Origin: Rhodospirillaceae bacterium | Lineage (GTDB): Bacteria; Pseudomonadota; Alphaproteobacteria; Dongiales; Dongiaceae | Length of the DNA stretch: 64,000 bases | Assembly (NCBI GenBank): GCA_016712715.1 | Contig: JADJQM010000002.1 | Span: 496,001-560,000, forward strand | Direction of reading: 5' to 3' | In this document: piece by piece, positions 43,065 to 51,188 of the stretch | Layout: every line of letters starts with the position of its first letter | Numbering within the stretch: the first letter of the stretch is position 1 | Program-made: the position numbers and the translations under genes | Notes under the pieces: generated by a model | The model's input: only the letters and a program-made list of their open reading frames with translations | Databases searched by the model: none | Told to the model about the DNA's origin: nothing

Positions 43065-43666
43065 TATGCGTCCCTCAAACGCTCGAGCACCTCTGCGTCT
43101 TCATCAGTGTTTAGAGCAATCCGCACAAAGCCTTTCCAGGCGAAGGTATCTCTCTGATGTGAGAAAAGGCTGTACCAATAGATCACGTTGTCCAAGAAGC
43201 CTTCCAATGGCATTTCGGTGACAATCATAGCGTAGGTATCAAGCAAGAACCTCGCCTTGTTGACCGGTCTATTGACGACTTCGCTTTTCCAAAATGCTTC
43301 ACCGGTATTTTGCCAATTGCTATCCCAGTCAGCGTTGCTCGGGTGATACTTCGCCGGAGCTTCTAGAAGGCTTAATACGTCGATGTCTCCCGGAGGGCGG
43401 CCCCGATTTGTTTCGACATTTTCCACGAAGCTGCCATCGACGAATTGGATGCCATGTAGATAGCCGTCTGTTGCCAACAGAGTACGGTACTGCACTAAAT
43501 TTCTTATTAACGAGCGACGATGAGGCGTAGTTCCGAACGCGTCTGCGAACTCGATCATCGATGCGATGTACGGAGAACGCTCATGCGTCGTTGCATCGGC
43601 ACCCAAGAAAGGGGGCAACAAGCCTGCACTGTTAAATGAGGGTAGTGTTGCCAAAGCGCGACTCAC
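43064..43666 (-). CDS. DUF6932-like nucleotidyltransferase-fold protein
   Basis: 200 residues from a GTG at 43666; a TTG at 43708 gives a longer form, but a TATAAT -10 box lies at 43691-43686, downstream of it. The head LPSFNSAGLLPPFLG and the FGTTPHRRSLIRNLVQYR segment match DUF6932. The core VDGSFVENVETNRGRPPGDI ends in a DIDV acidic pair, resembling the GS...DxD pattern of polymerase-beta-like nucleotidyltransferases. Lower GC than the flanking genes. It is the first gene of a two-gene operon with the 42114 gene. Confidence 0.65.
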   Translation of the reverse strand: MSRALATLPSFNSAGLLPPFLGADATTHERSPYIASMIEFADAFGTTPHRRSLIRNLVQYRTLLATDGYLHGIQFVDGSFVENVETNRGRPPGDIDVLSLLEAPAKYHPSNADWDSNWQNTGEAFWKSEVVNRPVNKARFLLDTYAMIVTEMPLEGFLDNVIYWYSLFSHQRDTFAWKGFVRIALNTDEDAEVLERLRDA

Positions 43667-43685
43667 TGAATTTGCTATTTTAGCG

Positions 43686-43691
43686 ATTATA
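43686..43691 (-). promoter_or_regulatory. -10 box of the DUF6932 operon
   Basis: Perfect TATAAT on the minus strand, in the AT-rich 43667-43760 region. The predicted transcript would start about 13 nt before the GTG at 43666. This supports the shorter start. Confidence 0.5.
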
Positions 43692-43760
43692 TATGCATAA
43701 CATAGCAACCCTGAAGATGCTCGTCTATAACTTTACACTGTCAGACTAAGCGGTTGAGAA

Positions 43761-44336
43761 ATGACGACAATACGACTCATCGAATCTCATGTTCTTTCCG
43801 ACGACTACTACCTCCTCAAGAAGACCACCTTCGAGCTTGAACGGCGGGACGGGTCGTGGGTGACCTGCACGCGGGAGAGTTATGACCGGGGGAATGGGGC
43901 GTGCATCCTGCTTTATGATCCGGCGCGGGGGACCGTGCTACTCACGCGACAGTTCCGATTCCCGGCCTATGCCAATGGCCATCCGGAGCCATTGATCGAG
44001 GTGTGCGCGGGGCTGCTCGATGCGCATGATCCGGAGACGGCGATCGTCAAGGAAGCGGCCGAGGAATGCGGTGTCGAGGTCACCAAGCCCACGCGCCTGT
44101 TCGAGGCCTTCATGAGCCCGGGGTCGGTCACCGAGAAGCTCACCTTCTTCGCCGCTGAGTATTCGGCTGCGACCCGCACCGGCGAGGGCGGGGGACTTGC
44201 CCATGAGGGCGAGGATATCGAGGTGCTGGAGATGACGCTCACGCAAGCGCTGGAGATGGTCAGGGACGGGCGCATCGTTGATGCCAAGACCATCATGCTG
44301 CTGCAATATGCGGAATTGGCGAAGTTGATGGGGTGA
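43761..44336 (+). CDS. nudK: NudK-like GDP-mannose/ADP-sugar pyrophosphatase
   Basis: 191 residues, the exact E. coli NudK length. The Nudix box starts GLLDAHD and continues PETAIVKEAAEECGVEV (metal-binding EAAEE). The N-terminus with YDRGNGACILLYDPARGTVL and LTRQFRFPAY and the SPGSVTEKLTFF loop are NudK family features. It hydrolyses GDP-mannose or ADP-ribose to nucleotide and sugar phosphate. GC content returns to the genome level. Confidence 0.85.
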   Translation: MTTIRLIESHVLSDDYYLLKKTTFELERRDGSWVTCTRESYDRGNGACILLYDPARGTVLLTRQFRFPAYANGHPEPLIEVCAGLLDAHDPETAIVKEAAEECGVEVTKPTRLFEAFMSPGSVTEKLTFFAAEYSAATRTGEGGGLAHEGEDIEVLEMTLTQALEMVRDGRIVDAKTIMLLQYAELAKLMG

Positions 44337-44370
44337 AGAGGAGCGTTGCGCTCTGTCATTCACTCTTCGC

Positions 44371-44538
44371 TCACCCCCTCACCCCAACCCCTCTCCCGCG
44401 AGGGGAGAGGGGCTTAGTGCGTTAGGTGCAATAGCTCTTCGTCGCGAAGGCTTTTGCGGATGGCACCTCATTCCCTCTCCCCTGTCGGCGAATGCCGACA
44501 TTCGTCGGCGGGGCGGGAGAGGGTCAGGGTGAGGGGGT
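44371..44538. repeat. REP-like palindromic element pair (family A, copy 6)
   Basis: First module CACCCCCTCACCCCAACCCC with CTCTCCCGCGAGGGGAGAG; second module inverted CCCTCTCCCCTGTCGGC followed by a nested CGACATTCGTCGGC hairpin and GGGTCAGGGTGAGGGGG. Confidence 0.85.
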
Positions 44539-44557
44539 GTTGCAGGCACACCCATGG

Positions 44558-44577
44558 ATCCCCGCTTTCGCGGGGAT
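44558..44577. repeat. Palindromic element (family C)
   Basis: ATCCCCGC (44558-44565) and GCGGGGAT (44570-44577), loop TTTC, within TGGATCCCC...GGGGATGACA. This ATCCCCGC-TTTC-GCGGGGATGAC core is a widespread proteobacterial dispersed repeat. It lies next to copy 6 of family A. Confidence 0.75.
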
Positions 44578-44592
44578 GACAGTTGCGCCCGC

Positions 44593-45237
44593 CTAAACCA
44601 CGAGTCCCCGCATCAGCTGCGCCACGTGGCGGCGGAGGGTTGCCTTGGCTTCCGCGTCGAGGATGCCGCTCTGGGCATTGCCCTCGCCTGAACGCAGGCC
44701 CGCCAGCCAGCGCATGAAGTACCAGAGGTTGAGGGCGCCCAGCATTTCAGCGGCCGCATCGATATCGGCGTTCACGTCGATCTTGCCCGCACGGCAGAGA
44801 ACCTGGAGGAGCTTCCGGAACTGGTCGACGCGCATCAGTTCGTCCGAGACGAAGGCCGAGGAGAGGCTCGACTGGTCGGTGAAGGACGCGCCGAACAGCG
44901 ACGACCAGACGGCGCGGTCGAGATAGCCGATCTCGGTTTCGAAGTCGGTTTCCATCATGCGGCAGATCGCATCCACGGGGTCGGCCGGCGGGTTGTCGAT
45001 GATCTGGCTTGTGGCCGCCTGCACCAGGTCGCGGTCGGCCTGGTAGATGGCAAGGCCGATCTCGGCCTTCGATTTGAAGTAGTTATAGACCGTGCCGACC
45101 GAGAGCTCGGCCGCCTGGGCGATGTCCTCCATCGAGGCCGCGTTGAAGCCCTGGGCCTGGAACAGCCGGGCGGCGGCCACCATAATCGCTTGTTTTCGCT
45201 TCTCTTTTTGCCGCGCACGCAGCCCGCCATCGGCCAT
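44593..45237 (-). CDS. TetR family transcriptional regulator
   Basis: 214 residues. The HTH is typical (KQAIMVAAARLFQAQGFNAA, then MEDIAQAAELSVGTVYNYFK). The C-terminal ligand domain is unlabelled. It is divergent from the class III aminotransferase, so it probably represses that gene in response to an amine or its product. The intergenic region holds candidate operators. Confidence 0.9.
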   Translation of the reverse strand: MADGGLRARQKEKRKQAIMVAAARLFQAQGFNAASMEDIAQAAELSVGTVYNYFKSKAEIGLAIYQADRDLVQAATSQIIDNPPADPVDAICRMMETDFETEIGYLDRAVWSSLFGASFTDQSSLSSAFVSDELMRVDQFRKLLQVLCRAGKIDVNADIDAAAEMLGALNLWYFMRWLAGLRSGEGNAQSGILDAEAKATLRRHVAQLMRGLVV

Positions 45238-45251
45238 CGGTGTTTCCTTGA

Positions 45252-45297
45252 TTGACTGTAATATTGAAACGACTATAATATTTTTCTGACTTCAATA
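45252..45297 (+). promoter_or_regulatory. Aminotransferase promoter with candidate TetR operator
   Basis: -35 TTGACT (45252-45257) and -10 TATAAT (45274-45279), 16-nt spacing. An inverted repeat TATTGAA (45262-45268) / TTCAATA (45291-45297) overlaps the -10, and a shorter ATATT/AATAT pair spans 45261-45281. Binding there would block the promoter. Confidence 0.55.
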
Positions 45298-45331
45298 ATA
45301 GCGCGTTCATTGAGTTTTAGGGAGAAGCATC

Positions 45332-46777
45332 ATGGGTACCGGGCATATTGCCGCCGCCAGCCTCGACCAGGTCGACCCGAAGGACATCTGGCAGAAGGAC
45401 AAGGACCATTTCGTCCATCCCTGGACCCATTTCGACAGCTTCAAAAAGGACGGCTCGCTGGTCATGGGCCGGGCCGAGGGCGCCTATGTCTATGACCTCT
45501 CGGGCAAGCGCTATCTCGACGGCATCGGCGGGCTGTGGTGTGTGAACATCGGCTATGGAAGGCGCGAGATCGTCGATGCGATCGCGGCGCAGGCGAGCCG
45601 CATGGCGTTCTTCAACCCCTTCGTCGACACCACCAACGTGCCGGCGGCGGAACTGGCGGCGAAGCTTGCCTCATTGGCGCCGGGCGATCTCAACAAGGTG
45701 TTCTTCACCTGCGGCGGGTCGACCGCCAACGACACCGCCGTGCGCATCGCGCATTATTACCACGCCAAGCGCGGCAAGAAGTCGAAGAAGCAAATTCTGT
45801 CCCGCGTCGACGCCTATCATGGTTCGACCTATCTCACCGGCTCGATCACCGGGCGCCCCGGCGACCGCTCGCCTTATCTCCATTATCTCGAGGACTGGAT
45901 CCACCACGTCTCCTCGCCCAACTATTACCGGGCGCATGAAGTGCTCCCCAATGGCGTCGGCAAGGGCATGAGCGAGCAACAGTTCTGCGATTACCTGATC
46001 GACGAGCTGGAAGCCAAGATCCTGGAAGTGGGGCCCGACAACATCGCCTGCTTCTTTGCCGAGCCCGTGATGGGAGCCGGCGGCGTCATCGTACCGCCGA
46101 AGGGCTATCACAAGCGCTCGCTGGATCTCTGCCACAAGCACGACATCCTCTACATCTCGGATGAAGTGGTGACGGCGTTCGGGCGCTTGGGGCATTTCTT
46201 CGCGTCCGAAGATGTGTTCGGCATCGTCCCCGACATGATCGTGACGGCAAAGGGCCTCACCTCCGGCTATCAGCCGCTGGGTGCCTGCATCTTCTCCGAC
46301 CGCATCTATGAGGCGATGAGCACCGCCGATCCCAATGGCTGGTTCACCAACGGCTATACCTATTCCGGCCATCCGGTCGCCTGTGCGGCTGCTTTGGCGA
46401 ACATCGCGCTGATGGAACGCGAGGATTTACCCGGCCATGTGCGCGAGATGGGGCCGTATCTCGAAGCCCAGCTGCGCACATTGCTCGAACTCCCCATCGT
46501 CGGCGAAGTCCGTGGGCGCCAGTTCATGATGTGCGTTGAGAATGTGATGGATAAGGGCACACGCGAACACTTCCCGGATCACGTCAATATCGGCAAGCGC
46601 ATCTCGGATCATTGCGAGCGCCTGGGGCTCATCGTGCGGCCGCTGGGTGCCTTGAACGTGATCTCCCCGCCGCTCACCTTGAGCAAGGAGGAGATTGACG
46701 AGCTGGTCTCACTGCTCCGCCAGGGTATCGAAGCCACGCTGGCCGATCTGCGCGCCGAGGGGCATTACACGGATTGA
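45332..46777 (+). CDS. Class III (omega) aminotransferase
   Basis: 481 residues, PLP-dependent fold type I. The catalytic Lys is in IVTAKGLTSGYQPLGA; the PLP contacts are TCGGSTANDTAVRIA and LYISDEVVTAFGRLG. The start MGTGHIAAASLDQVDPKD resembles the putrescine/taurine-pyruvate and beta-alanine-pyruvate branch. It would transaminate an amine with pyruvate. The start has AGGGAGA upstream. TetR control is inferred. Confidence 0.88.
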   Translation: MGTGHIAAASLDQVDPKDIWQKDKDHFVHPWTHFDSFKKDGSLVMGRAEGAYVYDLSGKRYLDGIGGLWCVNIGYGRREIVDAIAAQASRMAFFNPFVDTTNVPAAELAAKLASLAPGDLNKVFFTCGGSTANDTAVRIAHYYHAKRGKKSKKQILSRVDAYHGSTYLTGSITGRPGDRSPYLHYLEDWIHHVSSPNYYRAHEVLPNGVGKGMSEQQFCDYLIDELEAKILEVGPDNIACFFAEPVMGAGGVIVPPKGYHKRSLDLCHKHDILYISDEVVTAFGRLGHFFASEDVFGIVPDMIVTAKGLTSGYQPLGACIFSDRIYEAMSTADPNGWFTNGYTYSGHPVACAAALANIALMEREDLPGHVREMGPYLEAQLRTLLELPIVGEVRGRQFMMCVENVMDKGTREHFPDHVNIGKRISDHCERLGLIVRPLGALNVISPPLTLSKEEIDELVSLLRQGIEATLADLRAEGHYTD

Positions 46778-46800
46778 TATGATCTTCCCCATCGCCCTCA

Positions 46801-46912
46801 TCCCCTCTCCCCTCGCGGGAGAGGGTCAGGTGAGGGTGGTGAGACCGGACTCGCTGAGAGACCCCTCACCCGCTCGCATTCGCTCGCCACCCTCTCCCGC
46901 AAGGGGCGAGGG
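46801..46912. repeat. REP-like palindromic element pair (family A, copy 7)
   Basis: CCCTCTCCCCTCGCGGGAG then GGGTCAGGTGAGGG, followed by the inverted CCCCTCACCCGCTCGC and CTCTCCCGCAAGGGGCGAG. It shares a spacer (GGACTCGCTGAGAGA-type) with copy 2. It lies between convergent genes. Confidence 0.85.
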
Positions 46913-46943
46913 TTTTCATCAAGCTCGGCGATATCTGATTATC

Positions 46944-48538
46944 TTAATGCCGGAAATGCCTGACACCCGTCAGCACCATGGCAAGGCCCGCCTCATCCGC
47001 CGCCTTGATGATATCCGCATCGCGCATCGAACCGCCGGGCTGGATCACGGCCGTGGCGCCGGCTGAGGCCGCCGCCAGCAAGCCATCCGCAAAGGGGAAG
47101 AACGCGTCCGACGCCACCACCGAGCCCTTCGCGAAACTCTCCGCAGCACCCGCAGCCTTCGCCGCCTCATCCGCCTTCCACGCCGCGATGCGTGATGAAT
47201 CGACGCGGCTCATCTGCCCGGCGCCGATGCCCACCGTCGCACCATTCCTGGCATAGACGATGGCGTTCGACTTCACATGCTTCGCTACCCGGAACGCAAA
47301 CAGCAGATCGGCGATCTCGGCTTCACTCGGCGCGCGCTTGGTGACGACCTTGAGATCGGCCGCGGTGATATGCGCTGAATCGCGGTCCTGCGCCAGGAAG
47401 CCGCCGGAGAGCGACTTGATCATCATGCCGCGCGCGGTCGGATCCGGCATCGCACCCGTTTCCAGCACGCGCACATTGGGCTTGGCCGCGAGCACCGCCC
47501 GCGCCTCGACCGAGATTGTCGGCGCAATCACGACCTCCGCGAACAGCTTCACGATCTCGGTGGCCGTCGCCGCATCGAGCGGACGATTGACCGCGATGAT
47601 GCCGCCGAAGGCCGAGACCGGATCGCAGGCGAGCGCCCGCGCATAAGCTTCGCGCAACTTGGTCGCATCCTCTGTCACGGCAACACCGCAGGGATTGGCG
47701 TGCTTGATGATGGCGATGGCGGGCGCCTCGAATTCGGCAACCAGTTCGAAGGCCGCATCGGTGTCGTTTAGGTTGTTGTAGGAAAGCTCCTTGCCCTGCA
47801 GTTGCAGGGCGGTGGCGACACTGGGGCGTGCCGGGCCGCTGCGATAGAAGCGGCCTGCTGGTGCGGGTTCTCGCCATAGCGCAAGGTCTGCAGCCGCGCG
47901 CCGGAGATGTTGAGTGATTCCGGCAGCGGGTCCGCCGCCTGATCGCTCATCCAGGCGGCGATGGCGCCGTCATAGGACGCGGTATGGGCATAGGTCTTGC
48001 GCGCGAGCTGGCGGCGGAAGGCAAGGCTGGTGCCGCCGGCATGGGCCTCCATCTCACTGATCAGCATCCCGTAATCGTCGGGGTCGGTCACGACCGTCAC
48101 GAAGTCATGGTTCTTCGCGGCACCCCGCAGCATGGCCGGGCCGCCCACATCGATATTCTCGATGCAATCGTCCCAATCGCCGCCGCCGGCCACCGTCTTG
48201 GCGAAGGGGTAGAGATTCACGACCAGCAGGTCGATATCGGGAATGTCATGGACCTGCTGGGCATGGCGATGTTCGTCGGAATCACGCCGCGCCAGCAATC
48301 CGCCATGGATCTTGGGGTGGAGCGTCTTCACCCGCCCATCCATGATTTCCGGGAAGCCGGTATGGGCGGCCACTTCCTTGACCGGAATGCCCGCCGCCGA
48401 GAGCGCCTTGGCGGAGCCGCCGGTGGAGAGGATCTCGACCCCCTGGCCGCTCAGGAACCGGCCCAGATCCTCCAGCCCCGCTTTGTCCGAGACGGAGATG
48501 AGGGCGCGGCGGATCGGATAGATCGTGGTGGTCATCAT
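46944..48538 (-). pseudogene. purH: PurH (AICAR formyltransferase / IMP cyclohydrolase), frameshifted
   Basis: The N-terminal IMP cyclohydrolase part (VSDKAGLEDLGRFL, GFPEIMDGRVKTLHPKIHGG) reads from 48538 to about 47850. The C-terminal AICAR transformylase part (IKHANPCGV, DPVSAFGGIIAVN, and HGVDQ-like end) reads in another frame to 46944. A missing A on the plus strand in TAGAAG (47848-47849; TAGAAAG expected) gives GENPHQQAAFYRSGPARPSV and restores 531 residues, the normal length. PurH does the last two steps of IMP synthesis. A single indel in a homopolymer suggests a sequencing error. Confidence 0.92.
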
Positions 48539-48612
48539 GGCTTCCCGGCTGGCTTGGAGATGCCGCAGGGCTTAAAGCCCCGATCCGGGGGTGGCAAGGG
48601 GGAAATCGTCCC

Positions 48613-50343
48613 CTACTTCTTGCCGCCCTCGCGCTGCAGCAGCCAGCGGATCTGGGTCTGGTCAGTGTCGATCGTGCCGATGACGACGATCTGCTGGCTG
48701 CGGCGCACCTGGCCGCCAAGGCCGATATGCACACTTTCCGCCAAGGCGAGATCGGCCCCGTCGACGCGCAGGCGCCAGCCGGACCCCTTGGGCATCTTGA
48801 TGAAGGCCGCCTGGCCGTTCTGCGTCACGCTGACATTGACCTGGGGGTGCAGGTGAAAGCGCAGGGCATAGGCATTGCCGCCCGGCCCCACCAGATGCTC
48901 CTCGCCCATGAAATCATGACCGTCGGCGGAGAGGTAGAGCTTGCGCCGGTGGATGAGGCCGAAACCTTCCTCATAGCCGTCATGGGAGGTATCGAGCCAG
49001 ATCTGCCCGTCGGTTTCCTCGCGCCGGCAGGTCACCACGGTCGGGCGGAGCGCAAGCCCGCCATGGGGCAGCAGCATCGCCGAATTGGTGTTGTCGACGA
49101 TGAGCGTCGAATGCGCCGCCGTCGTGCGCTGCACCTGGCCCCATTCCTTGCTCCAGGGATGGGCGCCGCAATTGACGATCATGCGCTCGTCGTCATGGGC
49201 CAGTTCGAAGGAGAGTGTGCCGGCATGGGCGTGATCGTCGAGGCCGTGACGCGGCGGGGCGCCGCAATCCATGATCACCACCGTCTTAGCCCGCTCCAGC
49301 CGCTGGAAGCCGGTGAGCGGCAATTGATTGAGCGGGCGCAATTTGTCGCCGGCGCGCTCGATCACGCGCAGCACATGGACCGGGTCAAGTTCCGGCGTGT
49401 CGTTGAAGCCCGCGAGGATGGCATCGCCATGGCTCAGCATGAGGAGGACGGAGCCCAGATTGTTGATCGCCATGGAGAGCCCGTCCGGCAGCTTGGTGCC
49501 GGCAGCGCCATAGACGTCACGGAGGTCGATGAGATGCTGCAGCAATTCCAGCATCACCTGGGGCGAGCGCTCGACATGGCCGCCATCGGCCAGGATCTGT
49601 GCCGCCAGCGTCGGGCCGAGCATCGCCTGGCCCTTCGCCAGCCATTTCTCGCCGCGCGGCAGCATGAGGCCGGCCAGCATCAGGCTGATGATCGCCTTCA
49701 CAAGGGCGCCACCCGCCAGTCCGTCCGGCAGGGCGCGGGCGAGATGTTCCGCCTGGCGCGAGAGCGAGAGCAGCAGTTGCGAGCGAAAGAGCGCGTCGCT
49801 GTTGACCTCGAGATAGCTATGATTGAGCAGGATGTTGCGCAGGCGTGCCGCGAGGATATCGGCGCGCCAGGCAAAGGAGTCGTAACGCTCATTCTCGTCG
49901 ATCCAGCGCATGGTGAGCTGGCGGGCAAGATTGCGCGCCGACGGGCCGCCGACGGAACGCAGATCGTTGAGCCAGGCGAAGCTGTTCACGACCTCGCGCC
50001 AGCCATCGCTCATGCCGATGGGATTGCCAAGCGGCTTCGGGCCACGCACGACTTCGCCGGCGAAGCGGAATTCGTCGTTGAGCAGCAGGAGCCCGGCTTG
50101 CGGATCGCCCGGCCAGGGTTCCGGCGACGGCAGCTGCACTTCGCCGGCCGACCGCTTGCCGAGCGTCACATGATAGAGCGCGCTGCCAGAGATGGGTTGG
50201 GCGAGCCGGCGACGTAACCGCTGCCAGATCACATGGCCCGGCAGGGAGAACAGGGTCTGCAGACGCGGGGCCACCAGCTTCGGGCGCTGGTTGCCGCGTC
50301 GTTGGCCGCCCTTTTTGCCGTCCGTGCCGCTGCCTTCCGCCAT
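48613..50343 (-). CDS. Heparinase II/III family protein
   Basis: 576 residues. The alpha/alpha-toroid domain with FAWLNDLRSVGGPSARNLAR and WRADILAARLRNILLN is followed by a beta-sandwich domain (HGLDDHAHAGTLSFELAHDD, then HSTLIVDNTNSAM). It is a putative polysaccharide lyase acting on uronate-rich polymers, perhaps the cell's own capsule or exopolysaccharide. It has no signal peptide, however. The start at 50343 has GGAGAAG; the longer frame to 50391 overlaps rpe. The rpe - heparinase - purH order is common in alphaproteobacteria. Confidence 0.87.
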   Translation of the reverse strand: MAEGSGTDGKKGGQRRGNQRPKLVAPRLQTLFSLPGHVIWQRLRRRLAQPISGSALYHVTLGKRSAGEVQLPSPEPWPGDPQAGLLLLNDEFRFAGEVVRGPKPLGNPIGMSDGWREVVNSFAWLNDLRSVGGPSARNLARQLTMRWIDENERYDSFAWRADILAARLRNILLNHSYLEVNSDALFRSQLLLSLSRQAEHLARALPDGLAGGALVKAIISLMLAGLMLPRGEKWLAKGQAMLGPTLAAQILADGGHVERSPQVMLELLQHLIDLRDVYGAAGTKLPDGLSMAINNLGSVLLMLSHGDAILAGFNDTPELDPVHVLRVIERAGDKLRPLNQLPLTGFQRLERAKTVVIMDCGAPPRHGLDDHAHAGTLSFELAHDDERMIVNCGAHPWSKEWGQVQRTTAAHSTLIVDNTNSAMLLPHGGLALRPTVVTCRREETDGQIWLDTSHDGYEEGFGLIHRRKLYLSADGHDFMGEEHLVGPGGNAYALRFHLHPQVNVSVTQNGQAAFIKMPKGSGWRLRVDGADLALAESVHIGLGGQVRRSQQIVVIGTIDTDQTQIRWLLQREGGKK

Positions 50344-50359
50344 GTCTTCTCCAGGCCCG

Positions 50360-51034
50360 TTACGCCCGGAGTCCGGCAATATTGCCGGCATAGGCGGCGG
50401 GCCCGCCCTTGAAGGTCGCCGTGCCGGCTACCAGTACATCGGCACCGGCCGCGACACAGGCCTTGGCCGTTTCGACATTGATGCCGCCATCGACCTCGAG
50501 ATCGATCACGCGCCCGCCTTGGGTGGCGCTGACCTTGTCGATGCGGCGGCGGATCTCGGCGATCTTGCTGAGCGCCGAGGGGATGAAAGCCTGGCCGCCG
50601 AAGCCCGGATTGACGCTCATGACCAGGACCAGATCGAGGTCCGGCAGCAGATAATCGAGCACGTCCAAGGAGGTAGCCGGATTGAGCGACACCCCGGCCT
50701 TGACCCCGAGACTCTTGATCAACTGCACGGTGCGATGGGGATGGGGCCCCGCTTCCGGGTGGAAGGTGATGATATCGGCACCGGCCGCGGCGAACTCGGC
50801 CACGAAGGGATCGACCGGGGCGATCATCAGATGAACGTCGAAGGGAATGGCGGCATGGGGCTTCAGGGCCTTCATGACCGCGGGTCCGATGGTGATATTG
50901 GGCACGAAATGGCCGTCCATGACGTCGACATGGACATAATCGGCGCCCGCCGCCGCGATGGCGGCGATTTCCGCGCCCAGTTTTGCGAAATCGGCCGAGA
51001 GAATGGAGGGGGCTATCTTGGTTTTCTGCTGCAT
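50360..51034 (-). CDS. rpe: Ribulose-phosphate 3-epimerase
   Basis: 224 residues. TIM barrel with PSILSADFAKLG (Ser), HVDVMDGHFVPNITIGP (His and Asp), HLMI, VMSVNPGFGGQ and DGGIN. It interconverts ribulose-5-phosphate and xylulose-5-phosphate in the pentose phosphate and Calvin cycles. It is the first of three co-directional genes with heparinase and purH. Confidence 0.95.
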   Translation of the reverse strand: MQQKTKIAPSILSADFAKLGAEIAAIAAAGADYVHVDVMDGHFVPNITIGPAVMKALKPHAAIPFDVHLMIAPVDPFVAEFAAAGADIITFHPEAGPHPHRTVQLIKSLGVKAGVSLNPATSLDVLDYLLPDLDLVLVMSVNPGFGGQAFIPSALSKIAEIRRRIDKVSATQGGRVIDLEVDGGINVETAKACVAAGADVLVAGTATFKGGPAAYAGNIAGLRA

Positions 51035-51188
51035 GCTGCCTACCTACCATCCGCCCCGCGCCGCAATCAAGGATGGGCGCCGGATCGGGCGAGGTTCCTG
51101 CGCCTGAAATCACCCGACATGGGGCATTTGCCCTCCTTTGCCCGATCCGATATTGCTGGGCGCCAGAATTCCAAGGAAGCCAGTACCG

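Noticed and set aside
46778..46943. Intrinsic terminator
   Set aside because: The palindrome is a copy of the dispersed REP-like family and lacks a T-run on either strand.
48727..50217. A 496-codon plus-strand frame opposite the heparinase gene
   Set aside because: No domain; the minus-strand protein has a complete heparinase layout.
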